Notes: generated from the letters alone by a model not told the origin. DNA of 64,000 nucleotides from Atopobium sp. oral taxon 416 (GCF_018128285.1 NZ_CP072380.1:930001-994000), one strand, 5' to 3'. Shown: positions 37,857 through 47,442, counted from the stretch's first letter. Numbers and translations: made by a program.

Positions 37857-37899
37857 CCTCTGAGGTTATCTATCAACAGGAATTATGACTGAACCAAAG

Positions 37900-38413
37900 A
37901 TAATAGGTTCTGCTATGCAGACTTTAGGCTATATAGGTATAGCGAAGCGCCCTTAAGGTCACATAAGACCCACACCTCTCATCTATGCGCTAAAGCGTTG
38001 CAAGGAAGCCTTCGACCATAAAGGGCCTTGCCTGTGCACTTTCAGCTGAAAAGGACATCGAGTCCAGGAAGGAATCCGACCGCTCAAAGGTAGAGCATCC
38101 CTTCCTTATCGTGAAGCGGCGCTTCTGCCCCTTAAGGAAGCGCTACAGGGGGATAGAGAAGATGCCTGCACACTCGAGTCTTTTTCGCCCTTGCAAACCT
38201 TACCCATGTGCATCTTTTGCCAGCAGGCTGCACTTCCCGGCTCCCAGAGTCGCTTGATCCGTCTTGAGGCCTTCTTGCGGTGCATGGGGCAGGATGGCGG
38301 CTCCTGCACGTGCTGGATGAGCATCCTTCCCTGCTTTCCCGCATGCCGGCCTAGAAAGGCCGATGACCGATCATTTCTGGCGCGTCATGGGGCATTAATC
38401 ATCGTTTCCCTAG
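37900..38413 (+). mobile_element. Right part of an IS5-family copy
   Basis: From about 37900 the sequence matches the right half of the full IS5 at 45752 (ATAGGTTCTGCTATGCAGAC onward) to the terminus ATTAATCATCGTTTCC with CTAG at 38410-38413. The left half is lost where the ISL3 element lies. It marks the left border of the defence-type island. Confidence 0.85.
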
Positions 38414-38448
38414 GACGTCAAGAACGTAAAGCCGCTCACGGTCGGAAA

Positions 38449-38479
38449 GGGGCCGCTCGGGGAAGTCCCGAGCGGCCCC
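38449..38479 (-). terminator. G+C-rich perfect hairpin at the end of the helicase operon
   Basis: GGGGCCGCTCGGG-gaagt-CCCGAGCGGCCCC, a 13-bp perfect stem, followed on the minus strand by TTTCC. It lies 164 bp past the helicase stop and directly inside the IS5 border. Confidence 0.65.
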
Positions 38480-38522
38480 GATTCCCTCCCGCCGCGGCCG
38501 CAGCCAAACCCTCCCGCGGCCG

Positions 38523-38563
38523 CCCTCCCCGCCGTCAGGAACACCTAACGACGGCGGGGAGGG
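38523..38563 (-). terminator. Second G+C-rich perfect hairpin
   Basis: CCCTCCCCGCCGTC and its exact complement GACGGCGGGGAGGG around a 13-nt loop. With the preceding hairpin and a GC-rich tandem between them it forms a dense structured zone after the helicase gene. Terminator function is probable; a T-run is lacking. Confidence 0.5.
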
Positions 38564-38642
38564 AAATGAAGTTCGTCGTTTCTCGCAAGGAAGTTTGTAC
38601 GCTCGTAGTTGCCTCAGAAAACCAACATCCGTTGTTACCATC

Positions 38643-41579
38643 CTACTGATGCTCACGCTCGATTTTCAAGAATCCCTGGTAGAAGGCATCTGGAAAAGCG
38701 AATGTCCTGTCACGTCCTCCAAGCCTGACGACGATGCGGGTTCCCTCGATGCTTTTGATCCTGCCGTTTCCGAAAGCCTTGCTGCCGATAACGTCCCCCG
38801 CGCCAAGCGAGTCGATTTTCGCTTCGAGGTCCCGGCGGGCTTCCTCCCGCGCCTTTCGCTGGGCACGTTCCCGTTCGGCCTTCTCACTCTCCGTCTCGAC
38901 GGGACTCGCGGGAACCGAGGAGACCGCGAACGTCACCTTTGAAGGTTTCCCATCCTTTGAGGAGCGCTCCTCGGTGATGCTCTGCACAACGTAAGTGTCA
39001 GCTCCTCCAGTCGGCCTCGCCTTGCCGTCAGATCCGAGGCGCTCGTCCTGGAGCCGCATCTGCTGGTAGTCCGTCTGGGTCAGCTCGGTGTCAAAGAGGC
39101 CCACCTTCCGGTCGTACTGGTGACGCTCGATGCCCGTGTAGGAGAGACTCGCGTCCTCGTATCTGCGGAACTTGTACACCGCGTCGTTCATGAGGGCGTC
39201 GTTGAAGACACCGAGCGAGACCAGGAGCTCGAAGTCCTTCACCTCGAGTCCCGTGACCTTCTTGAATAGGCCGGGCTCGAGCTGCGTGATCACGTCCTTC
39301 AGGCACTGCTCGCGGAAATCGGTGAGGTACATGAAGACCGGAATTCTCGTGGCGAACTTGATGAGCTTCTCCTGGACCTCGCGGCGCTTGGTCTTGTACT
39401 CCTTCTCCTCGTCGGAGAGCTCCTTCTTCTGCTTCGTGGTGAGCTCGCCGCCCTTACGCTTCGCCTTCTTCACGGCCTCCGACTTATTGATGATGGTCTT
39501 GATGTCGTCGTTGAGGCTCCTGAATCCCTCGATGCTCATGAGGGCCCTCATCGCGTCCTCGTTGGCGAGGAGCCTTCGGAGCGTGTCATTGTCAACGTTG
39601 ACGAGGAGGGCACTCTCCCAGCGACGTGCGAGGAGCGTCGCCGACGTGCCGGCCATCGCCATGTCGAGGATGTCGGCGGCGTCGACCTCGCGCATCGCGC
39701 TGCCGTCGTAGGCGAGCACGGGCAGGAAGTTGATGAACTCGTCCACCTTCTGCTCGGGACTCTCGTCGTTCACAGACAGGCGGCAGCTGTAGTCGCACAC
39801 CATGGTGAGCGCCCGGTCGAGGGCGAAGTCGAAAACGTAGCACTCCTCCTTGAGGTCCTGGACGTGTCCCTCGTCGTCCCTGGTGGTCCAGGGGCTCTGG
39901 ACGCGGAACGCAGTCTGGAAGTACGTCTCGGGGCTCCTGAGGTTACGCAGCATGAGTACTCCGGACCAGGGGCGTACCGTGACGCCTGTAGTGAGCTTGC
40001 CGCATGAGAGCGTGATGGTCTTTGTGCGAAGCGGGTCACCCATGGCCTCGCGGACCGGTTTTATCGCCTCGACGCCCATGCCGGCACCGGGTCCGGCCGC
40101 GACGATTACCTCGTAGTCGTGGAAGAAGGTGTTCTGCCTCTGGGCAAGCAGGTTGGCCATTGCCTCGCACGAGGAGACGTTCGGAAGGAACCACAGGGTG
40201 TGCGTAAGCGTCGAGAGCAGCCTCGTGTCGCTGAACGGCATGGGCGGCTTCTCGGCTCCGAGCCTAAGGTCGTCTGCCGCCGTCTCCTGCGACGACCCAC
40301 GGATCAGGTCGAGCCACTTCTGGACGTACTCCTCGTACACGAAACGTGCCTCGCTGCCATGCCCCTTGGCGGAGAAGAACAGGTTGAGGTCGAACTCGTT
40401 GAACTGACCCTGACGGGCTATCCGGGTGATGGAGTCAGGCACCTTGTAGGTCATAAGCACCATACGCGGGAGATTGGCGTAGGGGTTGTGCGGCCCCTTC
40501 CAGTCCCTCTTTGCCTCCTGCTCGTCGGAGTAGGTCCAGTTGAACACCTGGTCCTCGATGAACTCCCCGGAGTTGAGCGCCCGGAACGGGGTCCCCGATA
40601 GGTAGAGGTAGAAGCGGGACTGGATTGGCAGCCAGGTCTCGTCGAGCTGGTTGCCCGACGACGCCTCCCGTGCCGCCCTCGAGTCGTCGTCAGCAGATGG
40701 GACATAGTCGTCGAAGTCGTCTCCCATATCTTTAGCGCTCTCGAAGAGCCGCTTGGCGGAGTCCTTCCAGGCGCCGAAGTGATACTCGTCGAACACGACG
40801 AGGTCCCAGTCCTCCAAGTGAACCCACTCGTTCCTCGGCTTGATTCCGCCATCATTGCCCGGCTGTAGGAAGTCCTGGAAGGAACCGAAGCAGACGATGG
40901 GCCTGGAGGAGTCGCAGTCCTCGTACCGACCAGCGTTTCTCGCGACGAACTGCCATCCCTCAAAGTCGACATGGCTCTCCAGGTCGTCCTGCCAGGCGTC
41001 CTCCACCGCGGGCTTGAAGGTGAGAACGAGAACCCTCTTCATGTCCATGCTCTTCGCGAGCTCGTAGGTGGCGAAGGTCTTTCCAAACCTCATCTTCGCG
41101 TTCCAGAGGAACCGCGGGACTCTCTGGGACCCCTCCTGCTCGCAGCGCTCGAAGTAACCTCGCGTCATGTCGACCGCGCGCCTCTGCTCGGGGCGCATCT
41201 TGAAGTCCTCGGTCCTCTGCGACTCGTAGTCCTTGCGGTCCCTTACCTCTAGCCATGCGTTGCGCACGTCGTCGACGGTGCATTCGTACCACTCGCCGCC
41301 GACGCAGCGGAAGCCGTTTCGCTCGAGGCGGCGGTGGACGTCGTGATCCATGAAGGTGCTGCCGTCGTCCCTCACAGCGCTCTCGTTGAAGACAATCGTA
41401 TAGGGCTTCCCTTTCCCCGGCTGTATCACGGGGTGCTGCTCGGCGACGCGCTCCTCGGCGGTGCGCGTCGTGTAGCCGACCTTTAGAAAGCCCTTGTATT
41501 TTGGATTGTGTTCCTCATAGGCGTAGATTACTGGCTTAATTTCTGGGCGCTGAGGAAAGAGCACCTGTGGCATCCTCAT
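38643..41579 (-). CDS. GIY-YIG/T5orf172-like nuclease domain fused to a DExH helicase (restriction-type)
   Basis: 978 aa. Residues 15-120 look like a T5orf172/MUG113 branch of the GIY-YIG nuclease fold: VIYAYEEHNPKYKGFLKVGY, then TTRTAEERV (catalytic Arg) and GGEWYEC. Residues 130-620 are an SF2 helicase: Walker A AKMRFGKTFATYELAK, DExH box VVFDEYHFGAW, LYLSGTPFRA (motif III), and a C-terminal RecA region with SCGKLTTGVTVRPWSGVLML and AFRVQSP. A charged coiled segment (KKAKRKGGELTTKQKKELSD) and a small C-terminal domain GSKAFGNGRIKSIEGTRIVV follow. It starts directly after the methyltransferase stop, so it is the likely restriction subunit of this locus. Cleavage activity is inference. Confidence 0.85.
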   Translation of the reverse strand: MRMPQVLFPQRPEIKPVIYAYEEHNPKYKGFLKVGYTTRTAEERVAEQHPVIQPGKGKPYTIVFNESAVRDDGSTFMDHDVHRRLERNGFRCVGGEWYECTVDDVRNAWLEVRDRKDYESQRTEDFKMRPEQRRAVDMTRGYFERCEQEGSQRVPRFLWNAKMRFGKTFATYELAKSMDMKRVLVLTFKPAVEDAWQDDLESHVDFEGWQFVARNAGRYEDCDSSRPIVCFGSFQDFLQPGNDGGIKPRNEWVHLEDWDLVVFDEYHFGAWKDSAKRLFESAKDMGDDFDDYVPSADDDSRAAREASSGNQLDETWLPIQSRFYLYLSGTPFRALNSGEFIEDQVFNWTYSDEQEAKRDWKGPHNPYANLPRMVLMTYKVPDSITRIARQGQFNEFDLNLFFSAKGHGSEARFVYEEYVQKWLDLIRGSSQETAADDLRLGAEKPPMPFSDTRLLSTLTHTLWFLPNVSSCEAMANLLAQRQNTFFHDYEVIVAAGPGAGMGVEAIKPVREAMGDPLRTKTITLSCGKLTTGVTVRPWSGVLMLRNLRSPETYFQTAFRVQSPWTTRDDEGHVQDLKEECYVFDFALDRALTMVCDYSCRLSVNDESPEQKVDEFINFLPVLAYDGSAMREVDAADILDMAMAGTSATLLARRWESALLVNVDNDTLRRLLANEDAMRALMSIEGFRSLNDDIKTIINKSEAVKKAKRKGGELTTKQKKELSDEEKEYKTKRREVQEKLIKFATRIPVFMYLTDFREQCLKDVITQLEPGLFKKVTGLEVKDFELLVSLGVFNDALMNDAVYKFRRYEDASLSYTGIERHQYDRKVGLFDTELTQTDYQQMRLQDERLGSDGKARPTGGADTYVVQSITEERSSKDGKPSKVTFAVSSVPASPVETESEKAERERAQRKAREEARRDLEAKIDSLGAGDVIGSKAFGNGRIKSIEGTRIVVRLGGRDRTFAFPDAFYQGFLKIEREHQ

Positions 41580-43124
41580 CTACTCCATCTCTGGTATCGA
41601 ACTTTCTATTGTCTCGATTTCCTTTTCATCCAACCCGTACTTCTCATACAACTGGGCGTCCGTCCATTTGTGAGATATGTCCGGATCAGGAACAAATTCG
41701 AATGCCTTCGGAGCCATATCTTGTGTTGCGGTTCGTGTCGCAATCATGTACCGAACAAATTTAGTCTTGAGATATGAGACTAAGTTCTCTGCCTCATCAA
41801 GCTCATCGCCCAAAATTATGACGTTGTAGGTATTTGAGCTGCACGACCCAGGCTCGCTGATCCTCAGCTTTCCGAGAATCGAGCTACCGGGATTGCCCGC
41901 ACGAGGAATCAATACCTTATATTTTCCGACATCCTCGGAATGGCGGGTAACGTTTTCAGGAGATATCCAACACTCACCATGTGACACATAAACTTTCACG
42001 TTGAATTTTTCGGACTGGGTCTTGCGCACCGGATACGTCGAGGCACCGTCGGCCGTCTGCAACTTACCGACATTCCCATTCCATGTTACGCGAGTGTGGA
42101 ATCCGAAATACCGACCGGCATTCAACCTCTTTGAGAGAGGGACTTCTCGACGCGAGCGAACCTTCTCGAGAATCGACAGCTGTTGAGTTGTTCTTATGAA
42201 TGTTTCCATTCCCTCTTCAAGAAGTGGCCTTATAGACTCGCTTGTGTTCACTCCATCATGACTCACGACCTTACAGAGGCCATGACTATCTCGAGTCCAC
42301 AGGAAGTAACAGACACCACCCTTTATCTCCACTCCCGGGAAGCAGTCAGAAGCAGACGGGAAATCATGGAGCACTCGAATCCTGTCGTCATGCAACATCG
42401 TGGATCGGAATTCATCAAGACCACGGCCGCCCATATACCAGCGAGCCGGAATGATCATTGTCAAAAACCTGGGATTTAGCCTCTTAGCTTGCTCTACAAA
42501 CTTCTGATAAATGGGCATAGCGCTAGCGCTGTTTCCACCGTCACTCAACTGGTACGGCGGGTTGCCTACTATCACATCAAACTTCATCTTGAAGATGTCC
42601 TCTGGTCTCTTGGTATGGATGAACTCATACGCATGACTCTCTAGGTCCGCTGAGCGCCGGTACTCCTTCTCCGATGCCCCACAGTAGACGCACTTGCCAT
42701 CCTTCCAGGTGTGTCGGATGCCGCGGAACCGGACGTTACCTTCTTCATGGTCGAATAGGGAGACCGAGAACCTGCCGTTTGCATACTTGGAGCAATAGAG
42801 GCTCCTCCTGCTCATGAGGGAAGTCATCTCGGTGATTGCGATTCCGAAGAGCTGCTCGTGCATTATGTGGTCGACTCGCTCCTGGAGGTCCGGGTAGATA
42901 GGCGCGAGCCCCTCTATGAACCTTTTCGCCGCCTCCCGGAGAAACACGCCCGACTTGCAGCACGGATCGAGAATCCGGACGTTAGGGTCCTCCCACAACT
43001 CCTTCGGGAGCATGTCGAGGACACGGTTCGCGAGCTCCGGTGGGGTGAACACCTCGTCGTTGCTGAGGTTGGCGAGACACGTTAGGACATCGGGGTTATA
43101 TGTCCTCTCGAGAAGGCTAGCCAT
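41580..43124 (-). CDS. N6-adenine DNA methyltransferase (Eco57I-like), NPPY-containing
   Basis: 514 aa from ATG 43124; the frame extends to 43253 inside the preceding gene, but GGGAGG before 43124 and the homologous start MASLLERTYNPDVLTCLANL fix it. Motif X/I: NDEVFTPPELANRVLDMLP and VRILDPCCKSGVFLREA (about 50-66). A CVYCGASEKEY zinc-knuckle-like insert is followed by the catalytic motif IV, FDVIVGNPPYQLSDGG (about 185-200). The C-terminal 250 residues should be the target-recognition part. It overlaps the first methyltransferase gene by 8 nt and abuts the helicase gene. Confidence 0.88.
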   Translation of the reverse strand: MASLLERTYNPDVLTCLANLSNDEVFTPPELANRVLDMLPKELWEDPNVRILDPCCKSGVFLREAAKRFIEGLAPIYPDLQERVDHIMHEQLFGIAITEMTSLMSRRSLYCSKYANGRFSVSLFDHEEGNVRFRGIRHTWKDGKCVYCGASEKEYRRSADLESHAYEFIHTKRPEDIFKMKFDVIVGNPPYQLSDGGNSASAMPIYQKFVEQAKRLNPRFLTMIIPARWYMGGRGLDEFRSTMLHDDRIRVLHDFPSASDCFPGVEIKGGVCYFLWTRDSHGLCKVVSHDGVNTSESIRPLLEEGMETFIRTTQQLSILEKVRSRREVPLSKRLNAGRYFGFHTRVTWNGNVGKLQTADGASTYPVRKTQSEKFNVKVYVSHGECWISPENVTRHSEDVGKYKVLIPRAGNPGSSILGKLRISEPGSCSSNTYNVIILGDELDEAENLVSYLKTKFVRYMIATRTATQDMAPKAFEFVPDPDISHKWTDAQLYEKYGLDEKEIETIESSIPEME

Positions 43125-43785
43125 TCTTCGAAACCTCCCTGTAGTCAACAGGCGGATACTCTCGAATCGAGGCGGGGATGAGCCCGTCAATCTCAGAGTC
43201 GTATTCCCATCCGGTTTGAAAAAGGCCGAGCTGGTCGCCCTGCTTCGTGTCACCGCCAGCCATTAGCTCGTCGAGCCGATAGTCCTTCCTCTTCACGAGG
43301 TCCCCGGTCACCATCGACCACTCTGAGAAGATAATTGGAGAGCCGTCGTCCTGCACCATCGTGAGGGCGTCCCCGCACAGGACATTCTTTTCGAGGACGT
43401 AACGGATGGCGTCAAGGAACGCCTGCTCCGCCTGCTTGCCAATCGCGTCCCGGGCGGCAGCCTCAACGATGCGTAAGAGCCTCTGCCGGCACTCCGCCAC
43501 GTTGTCGGTCATGATGTCCACACCATAGATGCTCGAGACCGCAACGAACACGTAGCGCATGTACTCCTGGGGGCTCCGTGAGTATCGCTTTGCCACAACC
43601 GCAAGCTTCCGCCTTAGCACCTCGGCGAGGAAGTTACCGTCACCGCAAGCCGGCTCGAGGAACCGGGAGTCGATGCGCTCGGTCTCTTGCTTCACCAGGT
43701 CGAGCATGGCGTTGACCTCGCGCTCGTTGGTGAAGACCTCGCCGTGTTCCTGTACACGCTCGCGCGACTTTACCTGCCCTGCCAC
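43117..43785 (-). CDS. Companion methyltransferase-like protein with SAM motif but no NPPY
   Basis: 222 aa from GTG 43785 (GGGAGG upstream). The N-terminus RERVQEHGEVFTNEREVNAM and motif I FLEPACGDGNFLAEVL (about 42-57) are those of N6-adenine methyltransferases. No NPPY/DPPY catalytic motif follows; instead there is VLCGDALTMVQDDGSPIIFS and EWSMVTGDLVKRKDYRLDEL. It may form a heteromer with the larger methyltransferase encoded next, sharing or regulating SAM binding. It starts 1 nt after the RHH gene stop and overlaps the next gene by 8 nt. Confidence 0.8.
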   Translation of the reverse strand: MAGQVKSRERVQEHGEVFTNEREVNAMLDLVKQETERIDSRFLEPACGDGNFLAEVLRRKLAVVAKRYSRSPQEYMRYVFVAVSSIYGVDIMTDNVAECRQRLLRIVEAAARDAIGKQAEQAFLDAIRYVLEKNVLCGDALTMVQDDGSPIIFSEWSMVTGDLVKRKDYRLDELMAGGDTKQGDQLGLFQTGWEYDSEIDGLIPASIREYPPVDYREVSKNG

Positions 43786-43786
43786 G

Positions 43787-43993
43787 TTAGCGCCTCCCGG
43801 AGGTGAGCTCGTTGATAACGCACGAGCGCAGGAAGGCCGAGAAGCTTACCCCACGTAGACGCGCCGTCTCAGTCGCCGCCTCCTTGAGGTTCTTGGGCAC
43901 ACGAAAGGTGACGGCGGTCTGGTCGCCCTCGGCTAAGAAACCCTGAATCTGGGTCTCGCTAGCCCCGCCCTCGACAAGCTCGGAGTAATTCAT
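43787..43993 (-). CDS. Ribbon-helix-helix (CopG/Arc-type) regulator
   Basis: 68 aa from ATG 43993, with GAGGAG 6 nt upstream; a longer frame to 44026 runs across the probable promoter. The C-terminal half reads TAVTFRVPKNLKEAATETAR followed by LRGVSFSAFLRSCVINEL, a typical ribbon then two helices. It is the first gene of the four-gene operon and lies next to a TGCA-flanked dyad. It probably controls expression of the methyltransferase and helicase genes, like control proteins or antitoxin-type repressors. No toxin gene is adjacent. Confidence 0.75.
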   Translation of the reverse strand: MNYSELVEGGASETQIQGFLAEGDQTAVTFRVPKNLKEAATETARLRGVSFSAFLRSCVINELTSGRR

Positions 43994-44021
43994 CTGTCTC
44001 CTCAGGGTATAATCAACAAAA

Positions 44022-44036
44022 TGCAATAATTATGCA
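44022..44036. promoter_or_regulatory. Possible RHH operator
   Basis: TGCAATAATTATGCA, an A+T-rich dyad with TGCA half-sites, 29 bp before the RHH start in the divergent intergenic region. It is a natural candidate for autoregulation of both the operon and the divergent gene. Confidence 0.45.
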
Positions 44037-44155
44037 GTAATCATACCACGAGCGACAAGCGCGTCGCTCACGAGGTGTCATCGGCTGGCCCAGAGAGAGG
44101 GATGACTTGGTAAAGACCGCGCAAATGGACAGAAAAAAAGATCGAGAAAGCCGCC

Positions 44156-47100
44156 GTGAACCGCGTGTGCGACCTTATCCAGCAGTGCGATACTATCGAT
44201 GATAAGCTAAAAGAGGGTGATAAGAACATCCTCATAGACGGTTTCCTCGATCTGTACAGCTCACCGGAGCAGAGGGTCGAGAACCTGCGTGCGGAGATTC
44301 CCGTTCAGGTCAAAGGTACGATGGGGAAGCTGAAGCCCAACAAGCACGGTGTGGTGAAGTTCATGGCACGCGCCAAGGCACTCAAACGCTACAGGGACGT
44401 GTACTACGGCGTACTTCTTTTCGTTGTCGGCGTGAACAAGAACTCCCGTCTTGGCGAGGATGTCTTCTTCGCGCAGCTCTTGCCCTACAACATCAACTGT
44501 GCGCTGTCAAAGACATGCCCAAATCAGGAGAAGACGTCGGTACCTATCAAGCCATTCCCGACAAACCCGAAAGAGATGACAAGGATCATCACGGCGCTCA
44601 ACGCCAACCGGAAAAAGCAGATGAAGGCTAAGGTCGTCGCATACGACTTCGATGGAGATACAAAAACCCTGCCAGAAGATATCAACTCTATATCAGTCTC
44701 GACCCAGTTGTACAAAGGCGAACGTGTGACAACGATAGCCGGTTTGGAAAACGCCTACGTCTACGGCAAGGACATGGAGGGCCAGCTCGTCGTGCTCGGG
44801 AAAATTGAGGACGTGGCAATGTTCGCCAGAGGTGCTGAAGTCAATGTTGCGTCCGGGGACTTCGAGCTGACGACGCTGCTGATGCTGGGCGACCATCGTG
44901 AGGGCACCTACATTGAGTTCGAGGGCGTGAGCATGATCCTGCGCGATGACCACAGGGTCACGCTGAGCTTCGGCATCAAGGGCCCGATCCGCAGGAGGTA
45001 CAACACGGCCCGGTTCGTCCACGAGTTCATGCGCACGGGCGAACTAAGGGTCGAAGGGAAGACGTTATTGCGGACCAAGATCGAGAGTGACCCGGATCTC
45101 GAGATGCGCCTGGACGAGGACGTGTGTGCATGCGGCGAGTTTGTCGAGACGCTGGGCGCGCTCAGTATCGCCGTCGACTGGGATTCTGCTGACATGACGA
45201 CAAAGGAGCTAAACGATCTCGCCCTCATGCACCGCCTGCTGGTGGAAGGAAAGCCATGGGCCGGCCAAGATATAGAGTCGCCGATTGTCCACTTCGACAT
45301 CCAGGGATGTAGGGTCTATGCGCTCGTCCGGAAATGTGGGGATGGCAGCTACGCCTTCACGGGCCTCGACTCCGACCAGCTGTGCTTCTCCTTCTCTTCG
45401 CCAGATGAGAAGGAGCCGGAGGTGAGGGGGCCGTTCGAGCCGGTTCCCGCTGCGATGGTGCTTGGCAAGGACGACCTTCAGAAGGCTGTGAACCTAGACC
45501 TGGGGAAGTTCGATGCGCAGTTCGACCGTTTCCCGGTGACCGTGGGCAACCAGACGCCGCTCAACCAGAAGCTCCTGGACATGCTCACGGCCTATGACGA
45601 GGGTGCCAGGCAGCCGCAGGGCCTGCTCGCATGCGCGGCGGTACTAGCGCGAAGACTGCACGAGTTCGACCAGAAAAGCCAGACCTACCTGCTCAACCTG
45701 TTGCAGACGATAGGGCGCAAGCGTGAGTTCAACGAGGAGGAGAAGTCCGCGCTAGGGAAACGATGATTAATTCGCCTCGATGAGGTAGCTGGGGCCACAC
45801 GCTGTATGACATCGGCTCAAAATGTCTCGAACCACACAGTGCCCATATCCACATAGATGCCTATCTGCCTTCTGGATATGGTATAGCTACATCCACGTAT
45901 TCCAGCATATCCAAAAGGAAGATATGGACAGATAGATGAGCTTTGAAGACCTTAAATCCTAAGGTCTAAGGAGAAAGACTGGGCGAGAGGCACTCCTGGA
46001 GCGGATGGATGCAATCGTTGTGTGGGATAGCTGGGCTCTCAGACGAGGGAACTTAAAGATGCTATCCTGGATTGTCACTCCTGGTAGCGCTTCTGTGCAC
46101 GCAGACCTCATGCAAGCGCAGGTGCCAGATGCGACGACACTTGCGAAGATGCGCCATAGCCTTAAAGCGAGAGGAGTTCGGCAAAGCTTGTGCTTTGCGC
46201 CTGAACTTAGAGCTCGAGAAGGCAGGGATCACGGCGCGGGGTGGCTCCATGGTGGATGTGACCTTCACCTGAGCCTTAAAGCTCCACAAAGAGCAAGGAC
46301 CACGCACGTAACCCTTAAGGCGCACCAGTCCAAGAAAGGGGGAGCCTGGCGTATCGGATACAAGGCGCATATCGGCGTGGATGCCGCAGGTGGCCTTGTG
46401 CATGGTGTGGAGACGATCGCTTAGAATGTATCCGACATATCCTGTGGCACATGCACTCGTTAAGGGAAGATGATAGGTTCTGCTGCGCAGACTTTAGGCT
46501 ATATAGGTATAGTGAAGCGCCCTTAAGGTCACAGCAGACCCACACCTCTCATCTATGCGCTAAAGCGTCGCTTAAGGAAGCCTTCGACTAGAGAGGGCCT
46601 TGCCTGTGCACTCTTCTCCGAAAAGGGTATCGAGTCCAGGAAGGCATCCGGCCGCTTAAAGGTAGAAGCATCCCTTCCTTATCGTGAAGCGGCGCTTCTG
46701 CCCCTTAAGGACACGCTACTAGGGGATAGAGAAGATGCCTGCACACTCAAGTCTTTCTCGCCCTTGCAAACCTTACCCATGTGCATCTTTTGCCGGCAGG
46801 CTGCACCTCCCGGCTCTCAGCGTCGCTTGATCCGTCTTGGAGCCTTATTGCGGTGCATGTGGCAGGACAAATGTAAGGATGGCGACTTCTGCACGTGCTG
46901 GATGAGCATCCTTCCCTGCCTTTCCCGCATTCCGGCCTAGAAAAGTCGTGTGGTCGGTCCCCTTTAACACGTTATGGGGCATTAATCATCGTTTCCCTAG
47001 AGGACATTGCTCTCGAAGCCCCCGAGCTATACACGAAAGCTGCGGCCTATGCGCTCATGGGCTATTCGGAAATGGCGCAGGTTTGCCTCAGTCGATGCTC

Positions 47101-47173
47101 GGAATCCGAGCGCAGGCAGATAGAGGGCTATCCGATCTCGCGGTTCTTCGTGAGCGAAAGGCCACGGAACTAG
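44156..47173 (+). pseudogene. Large DUF4365/PD-(D/E)xK-like protein gene interrupted by IS5
   Basis: The first part, 44156-45754, encodes 533 residues; the remainder resumes at 47001 after the IS and gives EDIALEAPELYTKAAAYALM and more, ending at TAG 47171-47173. Removing the IS and one CTAG joins the frames exactly to a 590-codon gene. The N-terminus resembles DUF4365-type nuclease-like domains: ILIDGFLDLYSS (D28, D32) and EIPVQVKGT (Q51, K53) fit the D...(D/E/Q)xK pattern. The rest is unrecognised. No ATG starts this frame. ATG 44125 would join if an A7 run at 44133-44139 lost one A, giving MDRKKIEKAAVNRVCD. It may be an effector of the adjoining restriction-type operon; this is inference. 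Confidence 0.8.
45752..47000 (+). mobile_element. Full-length IS5-family element with CTAG target duplication
   Basis: CTAG at 45752-45755 and 46997-47000 flank 1241 bp with perfect 16-bp terminal inverted repeats GGAAACGATGATTAAT. CTAG is the usual target of IS5-group elements. The transposase starts about ATG 45936 (MSFEDLKS) and meets TAA at codon 9; later pieces include VPDATTLAKM and GYKAHIGVDAAGGLVHGV in other frames. It also lacks about 100 bp present in other copies (after GTGTGGGATAGCTGG). So ends are intact but the transposase is dead. Confidence 0.93.
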
Positions 47174-47442
47174 CTAACCGTTTGGGAACCTTTTCCAACC
47201 CACTCACCACTGCTCCGCTCCGGGCTTTTGCCGGACCGGGTCTTGCCACGGGGCTACACGCGCCCTGGAAGTTAACCTGGGCAGGCCGGGGTCCGCCCCC
47301 TTCTCAACGGCAAGGCAATACGTGACGAACATATGAAGAGACCCGACAGTCAAAATGCGCAAAAAGCGTGTACCAAAATCGCGTACCAAATGTGTACCAA
47401 AAGAAAACAGGCCACCAACTATGCTGATGACCTGGTCTTTTA

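Noticed and set aside
38191-38649. Plus-strand frame spanning the IS5 end and GC hairpins
   Set aside because: It runs through the IS terminus and hairpins, so it is a chance frame.
43787-43993. Toxin-antitoxin pair based on the RHH protein
   Set aside because: No small toxin gene adjoins it; the next gene is a methyltransferase-like protein, so regulator of the operon is more likely.
44156-45766. 536-aa gene taken as complete
   Set aside because: The last four codons come from the IS5 end; the true reading continues after the IS.
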